Positions 10,619 through 22,241 are shown, numbered from the stretch's first letter. The stretch: 64,000 nucleotides of DNA from Colwellia hornerae (GCF_007954355.1 NZ_VOLR01000017.1:40652-104651), one strand, 5' to 3'. Numbers and translations: made by a program. Notes: generated by a model not told the origin, from the letters alone.

Positions 10619-12067
10619 CTAATTTACGGGTAATGTTGGTACCTGAATACCCGACATTTCTAGCATTACTCTAACTACCTGACAGCTGTAACCAAATTCA
10701 TTGTCATACCATACATATAATACAGCGCGGTCGCCATCAACAATCGTTGCTTGAGAATCAACAACACCGGCGTAACGAGAGCCAACCAAGTCAGTAGAAA
10801 CGATTTCAGTTGAAGCCGTATAATCTACTTGATTTTGTAACGTAGAATTCAATGAAATATTACGTAAGTAATCGTTTAATGCTTCTTTGTCAGTCGACTT
10901 TTTCAAGTTCAAATTCATGATAGCCATTGAAACGTTTGGTGTTGGTACACGAATAGCGTTACCCGTTAACAAACCTTTCAATTCAGGTAATGCTTTAGCA
11001 ACCGCTTTAGCAGCACCCGTTGTGCTAATAACCATGTTTAATGGTGCACTACGACCACGGCGAGGAGCTGGGTGGTAGTTATCAATTAAATTCTGATCGT
11101 TAGTATACGAGTGAACCGTTTCAACGTGACCATTCTTAATACCGAACTCATCGTTAATCGCTTTTAACACAGGAGTAATAGCGTTAGTGGTACAACTCGC
11201 TGCAGAAACAATTTTGTCATCCGCTAAAATCATATCTTGATTCACGCCATAAACGATATTTTTAATATCACCTTTAGCCGGTGCTGTTAACAATACTTTA
11301 GCAACACCTTTTGATTGCAAATGTTGTCCTAGGCCTTCTTCATCACTCCATACACCGGTGTTATCAACAACTAAAGCGTCATTAATACCATATTGGGTAT
11401 AGTCGATTTCGCTAGGATTTTTTGCATAAATGACCTGAATAAATGCGCCATTAGCTTTAATGACACTATTTTCTTCATCGATAGTAATACTACCGTTAAA
11501 GGCACCATGCACTGAATCACGACGTAATAGACTGGCACGTTTTGCTAAATCGCCTTTACCACTTGGGCGAATAACAATAGCACGAAGATTTAATGTCGAG
11601 CAGGGTCCTGCACGTTCAATTAACAGACGCGCTAATAAGCGACCGATACGTCCAAAACCATAAAGAACAACATCTTTAGACTTTTGTGGGTCAGTATTTT
11701 TATTTATCGAAACTAATTCTTTTTCTAAAAACTGCTCAATTGACAGACCATTCGCTTTACCAAGAAATAAATAACGGTAGGCCAATTTACCGACATCAAT
11801 ACGTGCTGGTGCTAAATCCATGTGTCTTAATGCATCAATAAAAGGAAAGCTTTCACGTAAACGTAATTTACTCTCTTCATGTAAAGCAACAGACTTATGT
11901 GCTTTAATGATATCAATTGCAGAAGCATTAACTAATGGACGACCATAAATAGATACTTCGAGACCTTTGTTTCTGAAAAGTTGTCCTATAATAGGTTGCA
12001 TATTTTCAGCAAATGTTTGGCGTTCTTGCCAGCTAGCTTGGTATTGTTCCTCAAGATGAGAAGTCAT
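10619..12067 (-). CDS. glyceraldehyde-3-phosphate dehydrogenase, long form
   Basis: A GAPDH of 482 residues, about 150 longer than the usual enzyme. Residues 1-130 form an extension with no motif that I recognise. The Rossmann motif LYGFGRIGR starts at about 136, and the catalytic cysteine is in SAASCTTNAITP (about residue 292). HSYTNDQN and YDNEFGYSCQVVR are conserved GAPDH segments. This long type occurs beside a standard GapA in Vibrio- and Shewanella-like genomes. The cofactor and direction of flux (glycolytic or gluconeogenic) cannot be read from the sequence. A second, ordinary GAPDH lies 3 kb away on the other strand. Confidence 0.85.
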   Translation of the reverse strand: MTSHLEEQYQASWQERQTFAENMQPIIGQLFRNKGLEVSIYGRPLVNASAIDIIKAHKSVALHEESKLRLRESFPFIDALRHMDLAPARIDVGKLAYRYLFLGKANGLSIEQFLEKELVSINKNTDPQKSKDVVLYGFGRIGRLLARLLIERAGPCSTLNLRAIVIRPSGKGDLAKRASLLRRDSVHGAFNGSITIDEENSVIKANGAFIQVIYAKNPSEIDYTQYGINDALVVDNTGVWSDEEGLGQHLQSKGVAKVLLTAPAKGDIKNIVYGVNQDMILADDKIVSAASCTTNAITPVLKAINDEFGIKNGHVETVHSYTNDQNLIDNYHPAPRRGRSAPLNMVISTTGAAKAVAKALPELKGLLTGNAIRVPTPNVSMAIMNLNLKKSTDKEALNDYLRNISLNSTLQNQVDYTASTEIVSTDLVGSRYAGVVDSQATIVDGDRAVLYVWYDNEFGYSCQVVRVMLEMSGIQVPTLPVN

Positions 12068-12221
12068 TGCGTAAACCTTTTTATTTCAGTCAATTGAACG
12101 ATGAGTTATTATTAATATTAGCACTAATAACAATAATAATTAATTGCGGCACTATTGTAATCGAACCTGAAAACTTTCGCCACTAGTTACACGTGATTTC
12201 ACGCTCAAATATGGGACAAAA

Positions 12222-13022
12222 ATGAAGACAACATTAGCCTACTTATCTCTAATTTTTTTATTAACCGCTTGTGATAGCAAGCCAAACTTTGCTGATCTTT
12301 GTGACAGTAATGCTGAAATTTGTAATGAATTTAAAGAAGACTCATGGTGTAAGCGTGAACGAATTAAGGTGGGGTTTTCTAATTTAGAGCATAAACTGGC
12401 GGCTTCAGATCTACATAAATATCATCAACTCATTGCTTATGAAGATTATGCGCAATGTATGGTTCATGCCTCTAAAATTGAGCATATTAAATTAAAGCAT
12501 AAACAAACAATGCGAGTAGATAACGCTATTCAAGCACAGAGCCGCATTAAAGAAATATCAAAAGAGACAATGAACTCAAATCACCCTCACCTCCTTTATT
12601 ATCACTGGTCAAGATATATAAATGAAGAGTCTTTAGCTAGATTTTTAGCACAAGAAGGCAGCAAAGCCCTTGATAATTCAAGGTCGCAATATAACTTAGC
12701 GACTCATTATACAAAAATAGATCCGAAAAAAACCTTAACGTTACTTTATCGAGCTTTGCAATTATATCAGCCAGACCAAAAGATAAATCAAGAGATTTTT
12801 CAATCTATTGCAACGATATTTATAGAAAAACAAGAAGTTAAAAAAGCTTATCTCTGGTTAAGGATTTTACGATTACATTCGCCAGAAAATGAAGAAGTGA
12901 CTGAAAAGTCTTTAAATAATTATGTTATTGGTTACAAATTAAACAAAAAATTATTAGATAAAATTGCCAATATAACCTTAGATAAAATTGAGGCAGGAAC
13001 TTTTGAGTCACCCAAGGTTTAA
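12222..13022 (+). CDS. lipoprotein, DUF2989-like
   Basis: A 266-residue predicted outer-membrane or periplasmic lipoprotein of unknown function. The signal peptide ends in the lipobox LLTAC with the lipidated Cys at residue 17. The body is helical with TPR-like spacing (YNLATHYTKIDPKKTLTLLYRALQLY) and several cysteines early in the mature part. It resembles the DUF2989 lipoproteins of Vibrio and Shewanella, but that assignment is from memory. GGGAC precedes the ATG. Confidence 0.65.
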   Translation: MKTTLAYLSLIFLLTACDSKPNFADLCDSNAEICNEFKEDSWCKRERIKVGFSNLEHKLAASDLHKYHQLIAYEDYAQCMVHASKIEHIKLKHKQTMRVDNAIQAQSRIKEISKETMNSNHPHLLYYHWSRYINEESLARFLAQEGSKALDNSRSQYNLATHYTKIDPKKTLTLLYRALQLYQPDQKINQEIFQSIATIFIEKQEVKKAYLWLRILRLHSPENEEVTEKSLNNYVIGYKLNKKLLDKIANITLDKIEAGTFESPKV

Positions 13023-13040
13023 TCAAGAGATTAAACCTTG
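13013..13040. terminator. bidirectional hairpin between convergent genes
   Basis: A perfect 12-bp stem CAAGGTTTAATC (13013-13024) and GATTAAACCTTG (13029-13040) with a 4-nt loop AAGA. It includes the lipoprotein stop codon and lies 6 bp from the msrB stop. Short pyrimidine tails flank it. Confidence 0.7.
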
Positions 13041-13045
13041 TCTCT

Positions 13046-13420
13046 TTAAGTGGCGCTAAACTGTAAACTTAAAGAATTAACACAATAACGTTTACCGGTC
13101 GGTTGTGGACCATCATCAAATACATGACCCAGATGAGAGTCACACGTACTGCAAGTGATTTCTGTACGCATCATCCCAAGGCTGTCATCTTCAATGTAGG
13201 CGACATTTGGGCTGATAGCGGCAGAAAAACTCGGCCAACCACAACCTGATTGAAATTTGTCAGTCGAAGAAAAGAGTTCCTTTTCACAACAGGCACAATG
13301 GTAAACACCGACTAGCCAATGATCGTTATATTCACCACTGAACGGTTGTTCAGTAGCAGCCAAGCGACATACTTGAAAAGCCGCGGGGGTTAACTTATCT
13401 TGATAAGGGTCTTTAGACAT
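13046..13420 (-). CDS. msrB: peptide-methionine (R)-S-oxide reductase
   Basis: Repairs the R-epimer of methionine sulfoxide in proteins. It has 124 residues. Two zinc CxxC pairs are visible (CACC and CSTC), together with SGCGWPSFSAA, RTEITC, DSHLGHVFDDGP and the catalytic cysteine in RYCVNSLSLQF. No signal peptide is visible, so it is cytoplasmic. It lies 14 bp downstream of gnd and is probably on the same transcript. Confidence 0.95.
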   Translation of the reverse strand: MSKDPYQDKLTPAAFQVCRLAATEQPFSGEYNDHWLVGVYHCACCEKELFSSTDKFQSGCGWPSFSAAISPNVAYIEDDSLGMMRTEITCSTCDSHLGHVFDDGPQPTGKRYCVNSLSLQFSAT

Positions 13421-13434
13421 ATATTTTCACCTTT

Positions 13435-14973
13435 TTATTTTGAATGACCAAATTCGATCATTTCACGCCCAGGGTGGGACCATTCAACATGAAATTTCTT
13501 TCCTGGCGCTTGGTCAACCCGTTCAAAAGTATGAGCACCAAAAAAATCTCTTTGTGCCTGTAATAAATTAGCAGGAAGAACCGCGGTACGCATCGCATCA
13601 TAATAGGTCAACGATGAAGTTATTGCACTGGTTGAAATTCCCATTAAAGCGGTTTCAGCAACAGTTTTACGCCAATTTAATTGATGAGCATTTAATTGCT
13701 CAATAAAGAATGCATCTAGCATTAAATTTTCTAACTTAGCATTACGTTTAAAAGCTTCGGTAATAGATTGTAAGAATGCTGCACGAATAATACAGCCTGC
13801 TCGCCAAATTTTAGCAATACTGGCAAAGTCTAACTCCCAACCATGCTCTTGCTCTGCTTGTTTCATTAGCTGAAAGCCTTGTGCATAAGCACAAATTTTC
13901 GCACAATAAATAGCATCATGTAAACGAGCAATAAACGCGACTTTCTCTTGTGCATTTAACGTTACAGCTTCAGGGCCGTTTAGTAGGCTTGAACTTTGTA
14001 CTCTTAATTCTTTAAATGAAGAGATAGAACGTGCGTATACCGCTTGGGCAATAGTGGGTGCTGGCGTGCCTAATTCTAAACTGCTCATCGCAGTCCACAA
14101 ACCGGTACCTTTCTGCCCTGCTTGATCAAGAATTAAATCTACTAATGGGATGTTATCTTCGGTGACTTTATGGCGAAGGACCTCGACAGATATTTCCATT
14201 AAATAACTGTCGAGCGGACCTTGGTTCCATTGTTCAAAGATATCAGCAATTTCATCTGTTGATAAATTTAAACCGGCACGTAAAGTATGATACGCCTCAC
14301 AGATAATTTGCATATCAGCATATTCAATACCGTTATGAACCATTTTCACATAATGCCCCGCACCAGCTGGGCCAATATAAGCAGCACAAGGTTCTCCTTT
14401 TTTAATGGTTTCTCCAGGTTTAGTACGTTCTAAAGGTTTACCTGTTTCGGCATCAACCTTAGCTGATATCGCTTCCCATATAGGTTTGATGCGTGACCAC
14501 GCATAAGGGGAGCCACTGGGCATTAAAGCAGGTCCAAACCGAGCACCGACTTCACCACCTGAAACAGCAGAAGAAAATAAAATAAAATTACTCTTATATT
14601 TTTTCTCACGAGCAACGGTATCAACCCACAGACTATTACCCGTATCAATAATAATATCATCGGGTTGAATACCAGCACCAATCAAACTTTCAGAGACTTG
14701 ATCAACAGGAGCACCAGCAGGCACAGAGAGCACAATAAGATGGGGAGTTTTTAATCGCGATAATAATTCTGTATATGAAGAACAACCGTGAACACGTTGC
14801 TTATTTTCACCATTTTCAAATTTATCTTGAGCAATGACACCGAGCACCTTTTCATTATCTAAATCAAAAGCGGCAATACTATAGCCATTGTCGGCTAAGT
14901 TTAGCACCAAATTTTTACCCATAACACCAAGGCCAATAAAGCCGATGTCACACAAACTATTGTCTTGTGTCAT
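13435..14973 (-). CDS. gnd: 6-phosphogluconate dehydrogenase, decarboxylating
   Basis: The oxidative pentose phosphate step from 6-phosphogluconate to ribulose 5-phosphate with NADP reduction. It has 512 residues from the ATG at 14973. The N-terminal Rossmann motif is GFIGLGVMGKNLVLNLADNG. Substrate motifs AVSGGEVGARFGPALMPSG and KMVHNGIEYADMQ, with the catalytic lysine, are present. A longer frame from 15015 adds 14 hydrophobic residues and is less likely, because GGAC lies upstream of 14973. It is divergent from gapA, with a HexR-type box in the shared spacer. Confidence 0.93.
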   Translation of the reverse strand: MTQDNSLCDIGFIGLGVMGKNLVLNLADNGYSIAAFDLDNEKVLGVIAQDKFENGENKQRVHGCSSYTELLSRLKTPHLIVLSVPAGAPVDQVSESLIGAGIQPDDIIIDTGNSLWVDTVAREKKYKSNFILFSSAVSGGEVGARFGPALMPSGSPYAWSRIKPIWEAISAKVDAETGKPLERTKPGETIKKGEPCAAYIGPAGAGHYVKMVHNGIEYADMQIICEAYHTLRAGLNLSTDEIADIFEQWNQGPLDSYLMEISVEVLRHKVTEDNIPLVDLILDQAGQKGTGLWTAMSSLELGTPAPTIAQAVYARSISSFKELRVQSSSLLNGPEAVTLNAQEKVAFIARLHDAIYCAKICAYAQGFQLMKQAEQEHGWELDFASIAKIWRAGCIIRAAFLQSITEAFKRNAKLENLMLDAFFIEQLNAHQLNWRKTVAETALMGISTSAITSSLTYYDAMRTAVLPANLLQAQRDFFGAHTFERVDQAPGKKFHVEWSHPGREMIEFGHSK

Positions 14974-15135
14974 ATTAGAAAGTCCATAAATACTGAGAAA
15001 TATAATGGTGTGCATACTAACATGAACAAAACTAAGCCACTAGCAATTAAAGCCAGCTTAACCCGTAATAAAACGACCTTTCTATCACTTAAACGCCGAA
15101 TATGACAAGTATCGCTTGTATAAATCTGAAAATGA

Positions 15136-16178
<1,043 letters not shown>

Positions 16179-16204
16179 TCTTCTTTAGAAAAATAAGTTA
16201 TATC

Positions 16205-16236
16205 AAAAAAGCCAAATATCATTATTTGGCTTTTTT
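16205..16236 (+). terminator. terminator after gapA
   Basis: Stem GCCAAAT (16211-16217) and ATTTGGC (16224-16230), 6-nt loop, then six T; flanked by A on the left. Confidence 0.88.
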
Positions 16237-16411
16237 ATGTAGATAAATGTTAGTCAAAGCCTCTTACTTGAACAAGCCTAACAACAGGTTTTGCCGCACT
16301 CACCAATAAACATCCCTATAAAGAAGTTATCTAGCTATAGACTGCCTTTACTTGCCTATAAAAATATATGTGAGGATTGATGTGCAGACTGAGCAAGAAG
16401 TCATATAAATA

Positions 16412-16451
16412 AAAAAGGCTGAAGCACTATCAATAGCGCCTCAGCCTTTTT
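16412..16451 (-). terminator. terminator after eda (end of the Entner-Doudoroff operon)
   Basis: AAAAAGGCTGA (16412-16422) pairs with TCAGCCTTTTT (16441-16451), an 11-bp stem with an 18-nt loop, ending 17 bp from the eda stop. The A/T ends make it bidirectional. Confidence 0.85.
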
Positions 16452-16468
16452 GGTATTCGCTTTACAAG

Positions 16469-17116
16469 TTATTTTACATGAGCAAGTGCTTGCTTTGCTA
16501 ATTCGGTAATTTTAGACCAATCTTTGTTTTTTATTATTTCGTCGGTAACTAACCAAGAGCCGCCACAACAAGCAACGTTTGATAAGGCTAGGTAGTCATT
16601 AACATTACTTAAATTAATGCCACCCGTTGGACAAAAACGTATATCAGGGAATGGTCCACCCATTGATTGAATCGCTTTAACGCCACCAGAAGCTTCTGCA
16701 GGGAAAAATTTCAAATGGTCATAGCCAAAGTCAATCCCGTCCATCATTTCTGAAATTGATGAAACTCCCGGTATAAGGGCGATATTCCCTTCATTGCCCG
16801 CTTTTAATAAATCTTTTGTTAAGCCTGGACTAATTGCAAACTTAGCGCCTGCTTCTTGACAGCGTTGCAGCATTTCACGGTTTGTTACTGTACCTGCGCC
16901 GACACAAGCTTCAGGTAACTCTTGGGCGATAATCTTAATCACATCAAGTGCCGCTGGTGTACGCAAAGTCACTTCTAAAACTTTTATGCCTGCAGCGAGT
17001 AAGGCTTTAGCAATTGGTAAGGCATCTTCAACATCTTTGATAACAAGAACAGGCACAATAGGCCCCATAGCGAAAATTTCTTTTGGCGATAACTGCCAAC
17101 TTTTTGTTATGGTCAT
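16469..17116 (-). CDS. eda: KDPG/KHG aldolase
   Basis: Cleaves 2-keto-3-deoxy-6-phosphogluconate to pyruvate and glyceraldehyde 3-phosphate, the last specific Entner-Doudoroff step. It has 215 residues. The Schiff-base lysine is in HLKFFPAEASGG (about residue 136). LEVTLRTP carries the active-site Glu (about 49), and VGAGTV and FCPTGGI are family motifs. It is the last gene of the zwf-pgl-edd-glk-eda group, 3 bp after glk. Confidence 0.95.
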   Translation of the reverse strand: MTITKSWQLSPKEIFAMGPIVPVLVIKDVEDALPIAKALLAAGIKVLEVTLRTPAALDVIKIIAQELPEACVGAGTVTNREMLQRCQEAGAKFAISPGLTKDLLKAGNEGNIALIPGVSSISEMMDGIDFGYDHLKFFPAEASGGVKAIQSMGGPFPDIRFCPTGGINLSNVNDYLALSNVACCGGSWLVTDEIIKNKDWSKITELAKQALAHVK

Positions 17117-17119
17117 GAT

Positions 17120-18106
17120 TTATATTTGTCCTTTCATTGAAGATAATTGTTGACGAATATAGGCAGACGCCCCTATCAAACCGGGTTGAGCTTCGGTGAT
17201 CACATACGTCGGAATATTGTTAATAAAACTAGATAATCGGCCTTTAGCGTCAAAACGCTGTCTAAAGCCACTGCTTTTCATAAAATCTATAAAACGAGGC
17301 ACAATACCTCCAGCAATATATACACCACCAAAACAACCTAATGTTAAAGCTAAGTTACCGGCAAAGCTGCCTAACGTATTACAAAACTGTAGCAAGGATT
17401 TTTCACATAAGGGGCATGAGCCATCAATCGCTTTAACTGATATTTGTTCCGCTGACAAATTACTCTTAGGCTGGTTATCAATTGATAAAAAGGCTTGGTA
17501 AATTTGCTCTAACCCTCGACCACAAAGTAATTGCTCATAGGATATTCTATGCTGTTTTGTTTCAAGTAAATAACTTAATATTTTAATTTCATCAGCATCA
17601 ACGGGAGCAAAGTCGACATGCCCTCCTTCGCCACCTAAACAGCACCAACCGTCGGTGGTCGGTACTAAATTAGCAACACCTAGCCCAGTACCAGGACCAC
17701 AGATAGAAATGGGTTTATTAGCAATTGCGACCCCTTCACCGATTTGCACTTTCTGTGCTTGTGTGAGCAAAGGTACTGCATGGGCTATTGCGGTATAGTC
17801 ATTTATTAAAAATAACTGACTAATATTCAATGCTTTTTTTAAGGCCGATTGAGAAAATGTCCATGGCAAGTTAGTCATGGTGATTTGATCTGTTTCAACT
17901 GGACAAGCAATCGCTAGACACGCATTGATCACCTTACCCGCATAATTATGTAGCGCCAAGTAAACACTGATAACATCGGCTAAGCTATCATATTGGTCAC
18001 ACTGATAGGTTTTAATATCTGACGTTGTGCCATCGTCATTAACGAGACCAAACCTGATATTAGTCCCACCAATGTCAGCCACTAAATTGAGTATTGACTC
18101 ACTCAC
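17120..18106 (-). CDS. glk: glucokinase
   Basis: Phosphorylates glucose with ATP; 328 residues, the E. coli Glk type. The phosphate motif ADIGGTNIRFGLV is at residues 10-22. The catalytic region LINDYTAIAHAVP and the ATP-site segment CGPGTGLGVANL are present, as is GGEGGHVDFAP. The start overlaps the edd stop by 4 bp (ATGA), which implies translational coupling. Its place in the operon suggests that glucose enters without phosphorylation by a PTS. Confidence 0.94.
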   Translation of the reverse strand: MSESILNLVADIGGTNIRFGLVNDDGTTSDIKTYQCDQYDSLADVISVYLALHNYAGKVINACLAIACPVETDQITMTNLPWTFSQSALKKALNISQLFLINDYTAIAHAVPLLTQAQKVQIGEGVAIANKPISICGPGTGLGVANLVPTTDGWCCLGGEGGHVDFAPVDADEIKILSYLLETKQHRISYEQLLCGRGLEQIYQAFLSIDNQPKSNLSAEQISVKAIDGSCPLCEKSLLQFCNTLGSFAGNLALTLGCFGGVYIAGGIVPRFIDFMKSSGFRQRFDAKGRLSSFINNIPTYVITEAQPGLIGASAYIRQQLSSMKGQI

Positions 18107-19953
18107 GAAGCTTTACCATCAAGGTAAGTTTCATCAAATAATGAACAGGCACCGGTTTCAGCGGTACTTAAATTACGACGCATAAAACCAAAAAGTTCTC
18201 GTCCCATGCCTTGATGATGACCATTGACTTGAAAAATAGCATTATCACGTAGGGCAAGCTCTGCCTCATCAACCAATAAAGTTAATTCTCCGGTTTCGCC
18301 GTCAACAAGGATCATATCGCCAGTGTTAACTTTCGCGATCAAACCGCCATCTAAAGCTTCTGGGCATAAATGAATGGCAGCAGGTACTTTACCTGAAGCG
18401 CCAGACATACGGCCATCAGTTACCATAGCCACTTTGAAGCCTTTATCTTGTAAAACGCCAAGTGGTGGTGTTAGTTTATGTAATTCAGGCATACCGCGCG
18501 CTTTAGGTCCCTGGAATCTAACAACAGCAACAAAATCTTTTTCTAATTCACCGGCATCAAATGCAGCTTGTAATTCATGTTGATCTTCAAAAACCACTGC
18601 AGGTGCTTTTATAACAAAGCTACCTTCACGCAATGAAGATGTTTTAATAACAGAAACACCTAGATTCCCCTTAAGAACGCGTAAACCACCAGTCGCTTTG
18701 AATGGGGTTGCAACCGTAGCAATAATGCTATCGTCGAGTGATTTTTCAACACAATCAACCCACTTAAGTTCACCGCTCTCTAGAACAGGTTTTTTAGTGT
18801 AGCGTGTCAAACCGCGACCACAGATAGTTTCAACATCTTCAAATACTAAACCACCTTCAATCAATTCTCTAAAGAGTAATGCCATACCACCGGCTTCTTG
18901 AAATTGATTTATATCTGCTTCACCGTTCGGGTAGATACGTGTTAATAGTGGCACCGTTTCAGATAAATCATTAAAGTCTTGGAAGTTAATGATAATGCCC
19001 GCCGCTTTTGCAAAGGCAATGATATGCATGGTTAAGTTCGTTGAACCACCCGTGGCAAGTAACGCGACAATCGCATTAACAATTGAGCGCTCATCAACCA
19101 TTCTACCAATCGGCATATAGTTGCCCGATTGTTGTGTTAAACGTGTTGCTTGGCGTGCGGCTGCTTTTGTTAATTCTTCACGAAGCTGGGTATTCGGCGC
19201 GATAAATGAAGCGCCAGGTAAATGAAGTCCCATGACTTCAACAACCAGTTGATTTGAGTTGGCTGTACCAAAGAAAGTACAAGTACCCGCAGAGTGATAC
19301 GATGCAGATTCAGCTTCAAGTAGCTCTTCTTCGTTGGCCTCACCTTTAGCATATTGCTGGCGAACCCGTGCTTTTTCTTTGTTTGGCAAACCTGAAGGCA
19401 TAGGGCCTGCAGGAATAAAGACGGTCGGTAAATGTCCAAAAGTCATACTAGCAATCAATAAGCCCGGTACAATCTTATCGCAGATGCCCAGCATTAATGC
19501 GCCATCAAACATATTATGCGATAAGCCAACCGCTGCAGACATTGCAATAACATCTCGGCTCATTAGGCTTAAGTCCATGCCCGGTTGACCTTGAGTCACA
19601 CCGTCACACATAGCAGGTACACCGGCCGCAAATTGTGCAACACCGCCCGCGTCTCTCACTGCCGCTTTAATAATTGCCGGGTAAGTTTCATAGGGCTGAT
19701 GGGCCGACAACATATCATTATAAGCTGAAACAATAGCAATGTCTGAGTGATGTATACCGCGTAATGAGGCCTTATCTTCCTTACCACAAGCAGCAAAACC
19801 ATGCGCTAAGTTACCACACGACAAACCGGCACGATGTACTGTTTGCGAGCTTTCGGCTGCTATCTTAGCTAAATATTTAGCTCTACTGCCTTTACTACGC
19901 TCAATAATTTCATTGGTAATAGCGACGATTTTTTCATTCATTTTAATAGTCAT
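18103..19953 (-). CDS. edd: phosphogluconate dehydratase
   Basis: Converts 6-phosphogluconate to KDPG; 616 residues, a member of the IlvD/Edd iron-sulfur dehydratases. Conserved segments include [20 protein letters not shown], with a cluster-region cysteine, [14 protein letters not shown], and [18 protein letters not shown]. It lies 3 bp after pgl and overlaps glk by 4 bp. Dihydroxy-acid dehydratase (IlvD) is excluded by the operon and by the closer match to Edd. Confidence 0.95.
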   Translation of the reverse strand: MTIKMNEKIVAITNEIIERSKGSRAKYLAKIAAESSQTVHRAGLSCGNLAHGFAACGKEDKASLRGIHHSDIAIVSAYNDMLSAHQPYETYPAIIKAAVRDAGGVAQFAAGVPAMCDGVTQGQPGMDLSLMSRDVIAMSAAVGLSHNMFDGALMLGICDKIVPGLLIASMTFGHLPTVFIPAGPMPSGLPNKEKARVRQQYAKGEANEEELLEAESASYHSAGTCTFFGTANSNQLVVEVMGLHLPGASFIAPNTQLREELTKAAARQATRLTQQSGNYMPIGRMVDERSIVNAIVALLATGGSTNLTMHIIAFAKAAGIIINFQDFNDLSETVPLLTRIYPNGEADINQFQEAGGMALLFRELIEGGLVFEDVETICGRGLTRYTKKPVLESGELKWVDCVEKSLDDSIIATVATPFKATGGLRVLKGNLGVSVIKTSSLREGSFVIKAPAVVFEDQHELQAAFDAGELEKDFVAVVRFQGPKARGMPELHKLTPPLGVLQDKGFKVAMVTDGRMSGASGKVPAAIHLCPEALDGGLIAKVNTGDMILVDGETGELTLLVDEAELALRDNAIFQVNGHHQGMGRELFGFMRRNLSTAETGACSLFDETYLDGKAS

Positions 19954-19956
19954 ATG

Positions 19957-20652
19957 TTACTCCGCCCAATACACTTGTGTATTGATATCTGGGTTTTGTA
20001 AAAATGCCCTTATTGGCATTTCTGTTTGATTGTTACTTGAAAGTGCTTTTTCTAAAACGACCTTTTTACCGGCGCCACAAACATGCAAAATAATATTTTT
20101 ACTCTGTGCTAAATGCGCGTAAGTAAAGGTTATACGATCGTTAGGGGCTGTTTGAGGAACAACTTTCATTAGGGCATCAGTATTATCGAGTGCAAGTGCT
20201 GATGATATTTGCTCACTACACGGAAATAAAGAAGCGGTGTGTCCATCTTCTCCCATGCCAAGAATAAGCACATCTAATGGTAACAAGTTGTTTTTAGCAT
20301 CAGTATTTAATTGCGCTAATGTTGCTTGGTTACATTCACCCGCTTTTTTAAGATGAAAAAAACGTGCTGCAGCTGCTTTATTCTTCAATAGGTTTTCATG
20401 TACCAAACGAGTATTACTCGCCTCAGATTCAAACTCAACCCAACGTTCATCCGCTAACGTAACAGTGACGTTTTGCCAATCAATATCTTTAGTCGATAAA
20501 GCAGTAAAAAAACCTTTCGGTGTAGAGCCACCAGAAACAGCCAGGCTTGCTTTGCCTTTCTGGCTCAAAGCGTTTGATAAAAGTTCAGCGACATTATTGG
20601 CTAAGGCATTATCTAAATCTGTTCGCTGAGCGAAATCATTTAATTGATACAT
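19957..20652 (-). CDS. pgl: 6-phosphogluconolactonase
   Basis: Hydrolyses the lactone made by Zwf. It is the DevB/SOL type, 231 residues. The phosphate-binding SGGSTPKGFF lies near residue 40, VTLADERWV near 85 and LGMGEDGHTASLFP near 150. It lies between zwf and edd, which completes the route from glucose 6-phosphate to 6-phosphogluconate. Confidence 0.93.
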   Translation of the reverse strand: MYQLNDFAQRTDLDNALANNVAELLSNALSQKGKASLAVSGGSTPKGFFTALSTKDIDWQNVTVTLADERWVEFESEASNTRLVHENLLKNKAAAARFFHLKKAGECNQATLAQLNTDAKNNLLPLDVLILGMGEDGHTASLFPCSEQISSALALDNTDALMKVVPQTAPNDRITFTYAHLAQSKNIILHVCGAGKKVVLEKALSSNNQTEMPIRAFLQNPDINTQVYWAE

Positions 20653-20690
20653 AGTTATTTCCTGAAATTCACATTATCGCTAAAAATTAT

Positions 20691-22166
20691 TTATTCAACC
20701 CACTGGCGATCATCACGGGCGATCATTGAAAGTGAAGCAACGGGTCCCCAAGTTCCTGCAGGGTAAGCTTTAGGTGCTTCATTACTTGTCTGCCAGGCTT
20801 CAATAATACTATCAGCCCAAGTCCAAGCTGCTTCAACTTCGTCGCGACTAACAAATAACGATTGATTACCGTTAATAACTTCAAGCATCAATCGTTCATA
20901 TGCATCTACAACACGTTGATTTTCATAAGTTTCAGAGAAACTCAAATCAAGCTTGTTTTCTTGAATATGCATTTGTGATGCGATACCTGGGATTTTGTTC
21001 ATCATTTGCAATTCAACGCCTTCGTCAGGCTGCAAGCGAATCGTTAATTTATTTGCCGGTAAATCGACATGACTTTCTTTAAAAATATTGTGGGCTTGAG
21101 GCTTAAATTGCACCACAATCTCACTGTGCTTAGCGGGCATTCTTTTACCCGTGCGAAGGTAAAAAGGTACGCCAGCCCAACGCCAATTATCAATTTCCGC
21201 TTTTATCGCAACAAAAGTTTCGGTATCACTTTTTTGATTAGCATCTTCTTCATTTAAATAACCCGGCACTGGTAGACCATTTAAGTAACCATCTGAATAC
21301 TGACCGCGAACTGTTTTTTCTTTTACGTTCAAGCGGTTAATGGGCACAAGTGCTTTAACAGCTTTTAACTTTTCAGCACGAATACTTTCCGCACTTAAAT
21401 CAGCGGGAGGCTCCATCGCTAATAGTGATAAAATTTGTAATAAGTGATTTTGTATCATGTCGCGCATTTGACCTGCGTCATCATAAAAGCCCCATCGACC
21501 TTCAATACCAACACTTTCAGCAACCGTTATCTGCACATGATCAATACTATTACGGTCCCAGTTATTGGTAAAAAGGGAATTAGCAAAGCGTAGTACTAAT
21601 AGGTTCAGTACAGTTTCTTTACCCAAATAATGATCGATACGGTAAATTTGGTTTTCATTGAAATAACGAGAAACTTGGTCGTTAATAACTTTTGATGATT
21701 CAAGGCAGTTACCAATCGGCTTTTCCATCACGACACGGTCAGCGTCAGTAATAAGTTTTGCTGATTTTAAGCCATCGGTAATATCACCATAAATAGCAGG
21801 AGGCGTTGAAAAATAATAAACACGTGTATCATGGCCACCTTTTAACGTTGCCGCTAAGTTACTATAAGAGACAGTGTCTTTAAAATCTAACTGTTGATAA
21901 ACCATGCGGTTCACAAAACGAGCAAGTACTGCTTCGTTTAAACCTTCTTTAACAAACTCAGTAAGATTCTCAACAACAAAAGCCGTAAATTCTTCCACCG
22001 AATGGTCTTGTCTAGCGACACCTAAAATTCGGCTCTCTACATTTAATAAGCCGGCTTGGTCTAATTGATATAAAGCGGGTAATAATTTGCGACGAGACAA
22101 GTCACCAAGTGCACCAAATATAACAATTTCACTGGCAGACTGAAGATCAGAACTTTTCATAAACAA
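20691..22166 (-). CDS. zwf: glucose-6-phosphate 1-dehydrogenase
   Basis: First enzyme of the shared pentose phosphate/Entner-Doudoroff branch; 491 residues. The coenzyme motif FGALGDLSRRKLLPALY lies at about 17-33. The active-site signature RIDHYLGKETV is near 176, with the proton-accepting His. EKPIGNCLESS is also conserved. It is the first gene of the minus-strand operon and is divergent from hexR, with two HexR-type boxes in the 365-bp spacer. Confidence 0.96.
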   Translation of the reverse strand: MFMKSSDLQSASEIVIFGALGDLSRRKLLPALYQLDQAGLLNVESRILGVARQDHSVEEFTAFVVENLTEFVKEGLNEAVLARFVNRMVYQQLDFKDTVSYSNLAATLKGGHDTRVYYFSTPPAIYGDITDGLKSAKLITDADRVVMEKPIGNCLESSKVINDQVSRYFNENQIYRIDHYLGKETVLNLLVLRFANSLFTNNWDRNSIDHVQITVAESVGIEGRWGFYDDAGQMRDMIQNHLLQILSLLAMEPPADLSAESIRAEKLKAVKALVPINRLNVKEKTVRGQYSDGYLNGLPVPGYLNEEDANQKSDTETFVAIKAEIDNWRWAGVPFYLRTGKRMPAKHSEIVVQFKPQAHNIFKESHVDLPANKLTIRLQPDEGVELQMMNKIPGIASQMHIQENKLDLSFSETYENQRVVDAYERLMLEVINGNQSLFVSRDEVEAAWTWADSIIEAWQTSNEAPKAYPAGTWGPVASLSMIARDDRQWVE

Positions 22167-22241
22167 TATCTCTTTTTTTGGCTTTATTTATTGAGCACTA
22201 ATAATAGCTAAAATTATCTCATCAATAAACACAGCACATAT

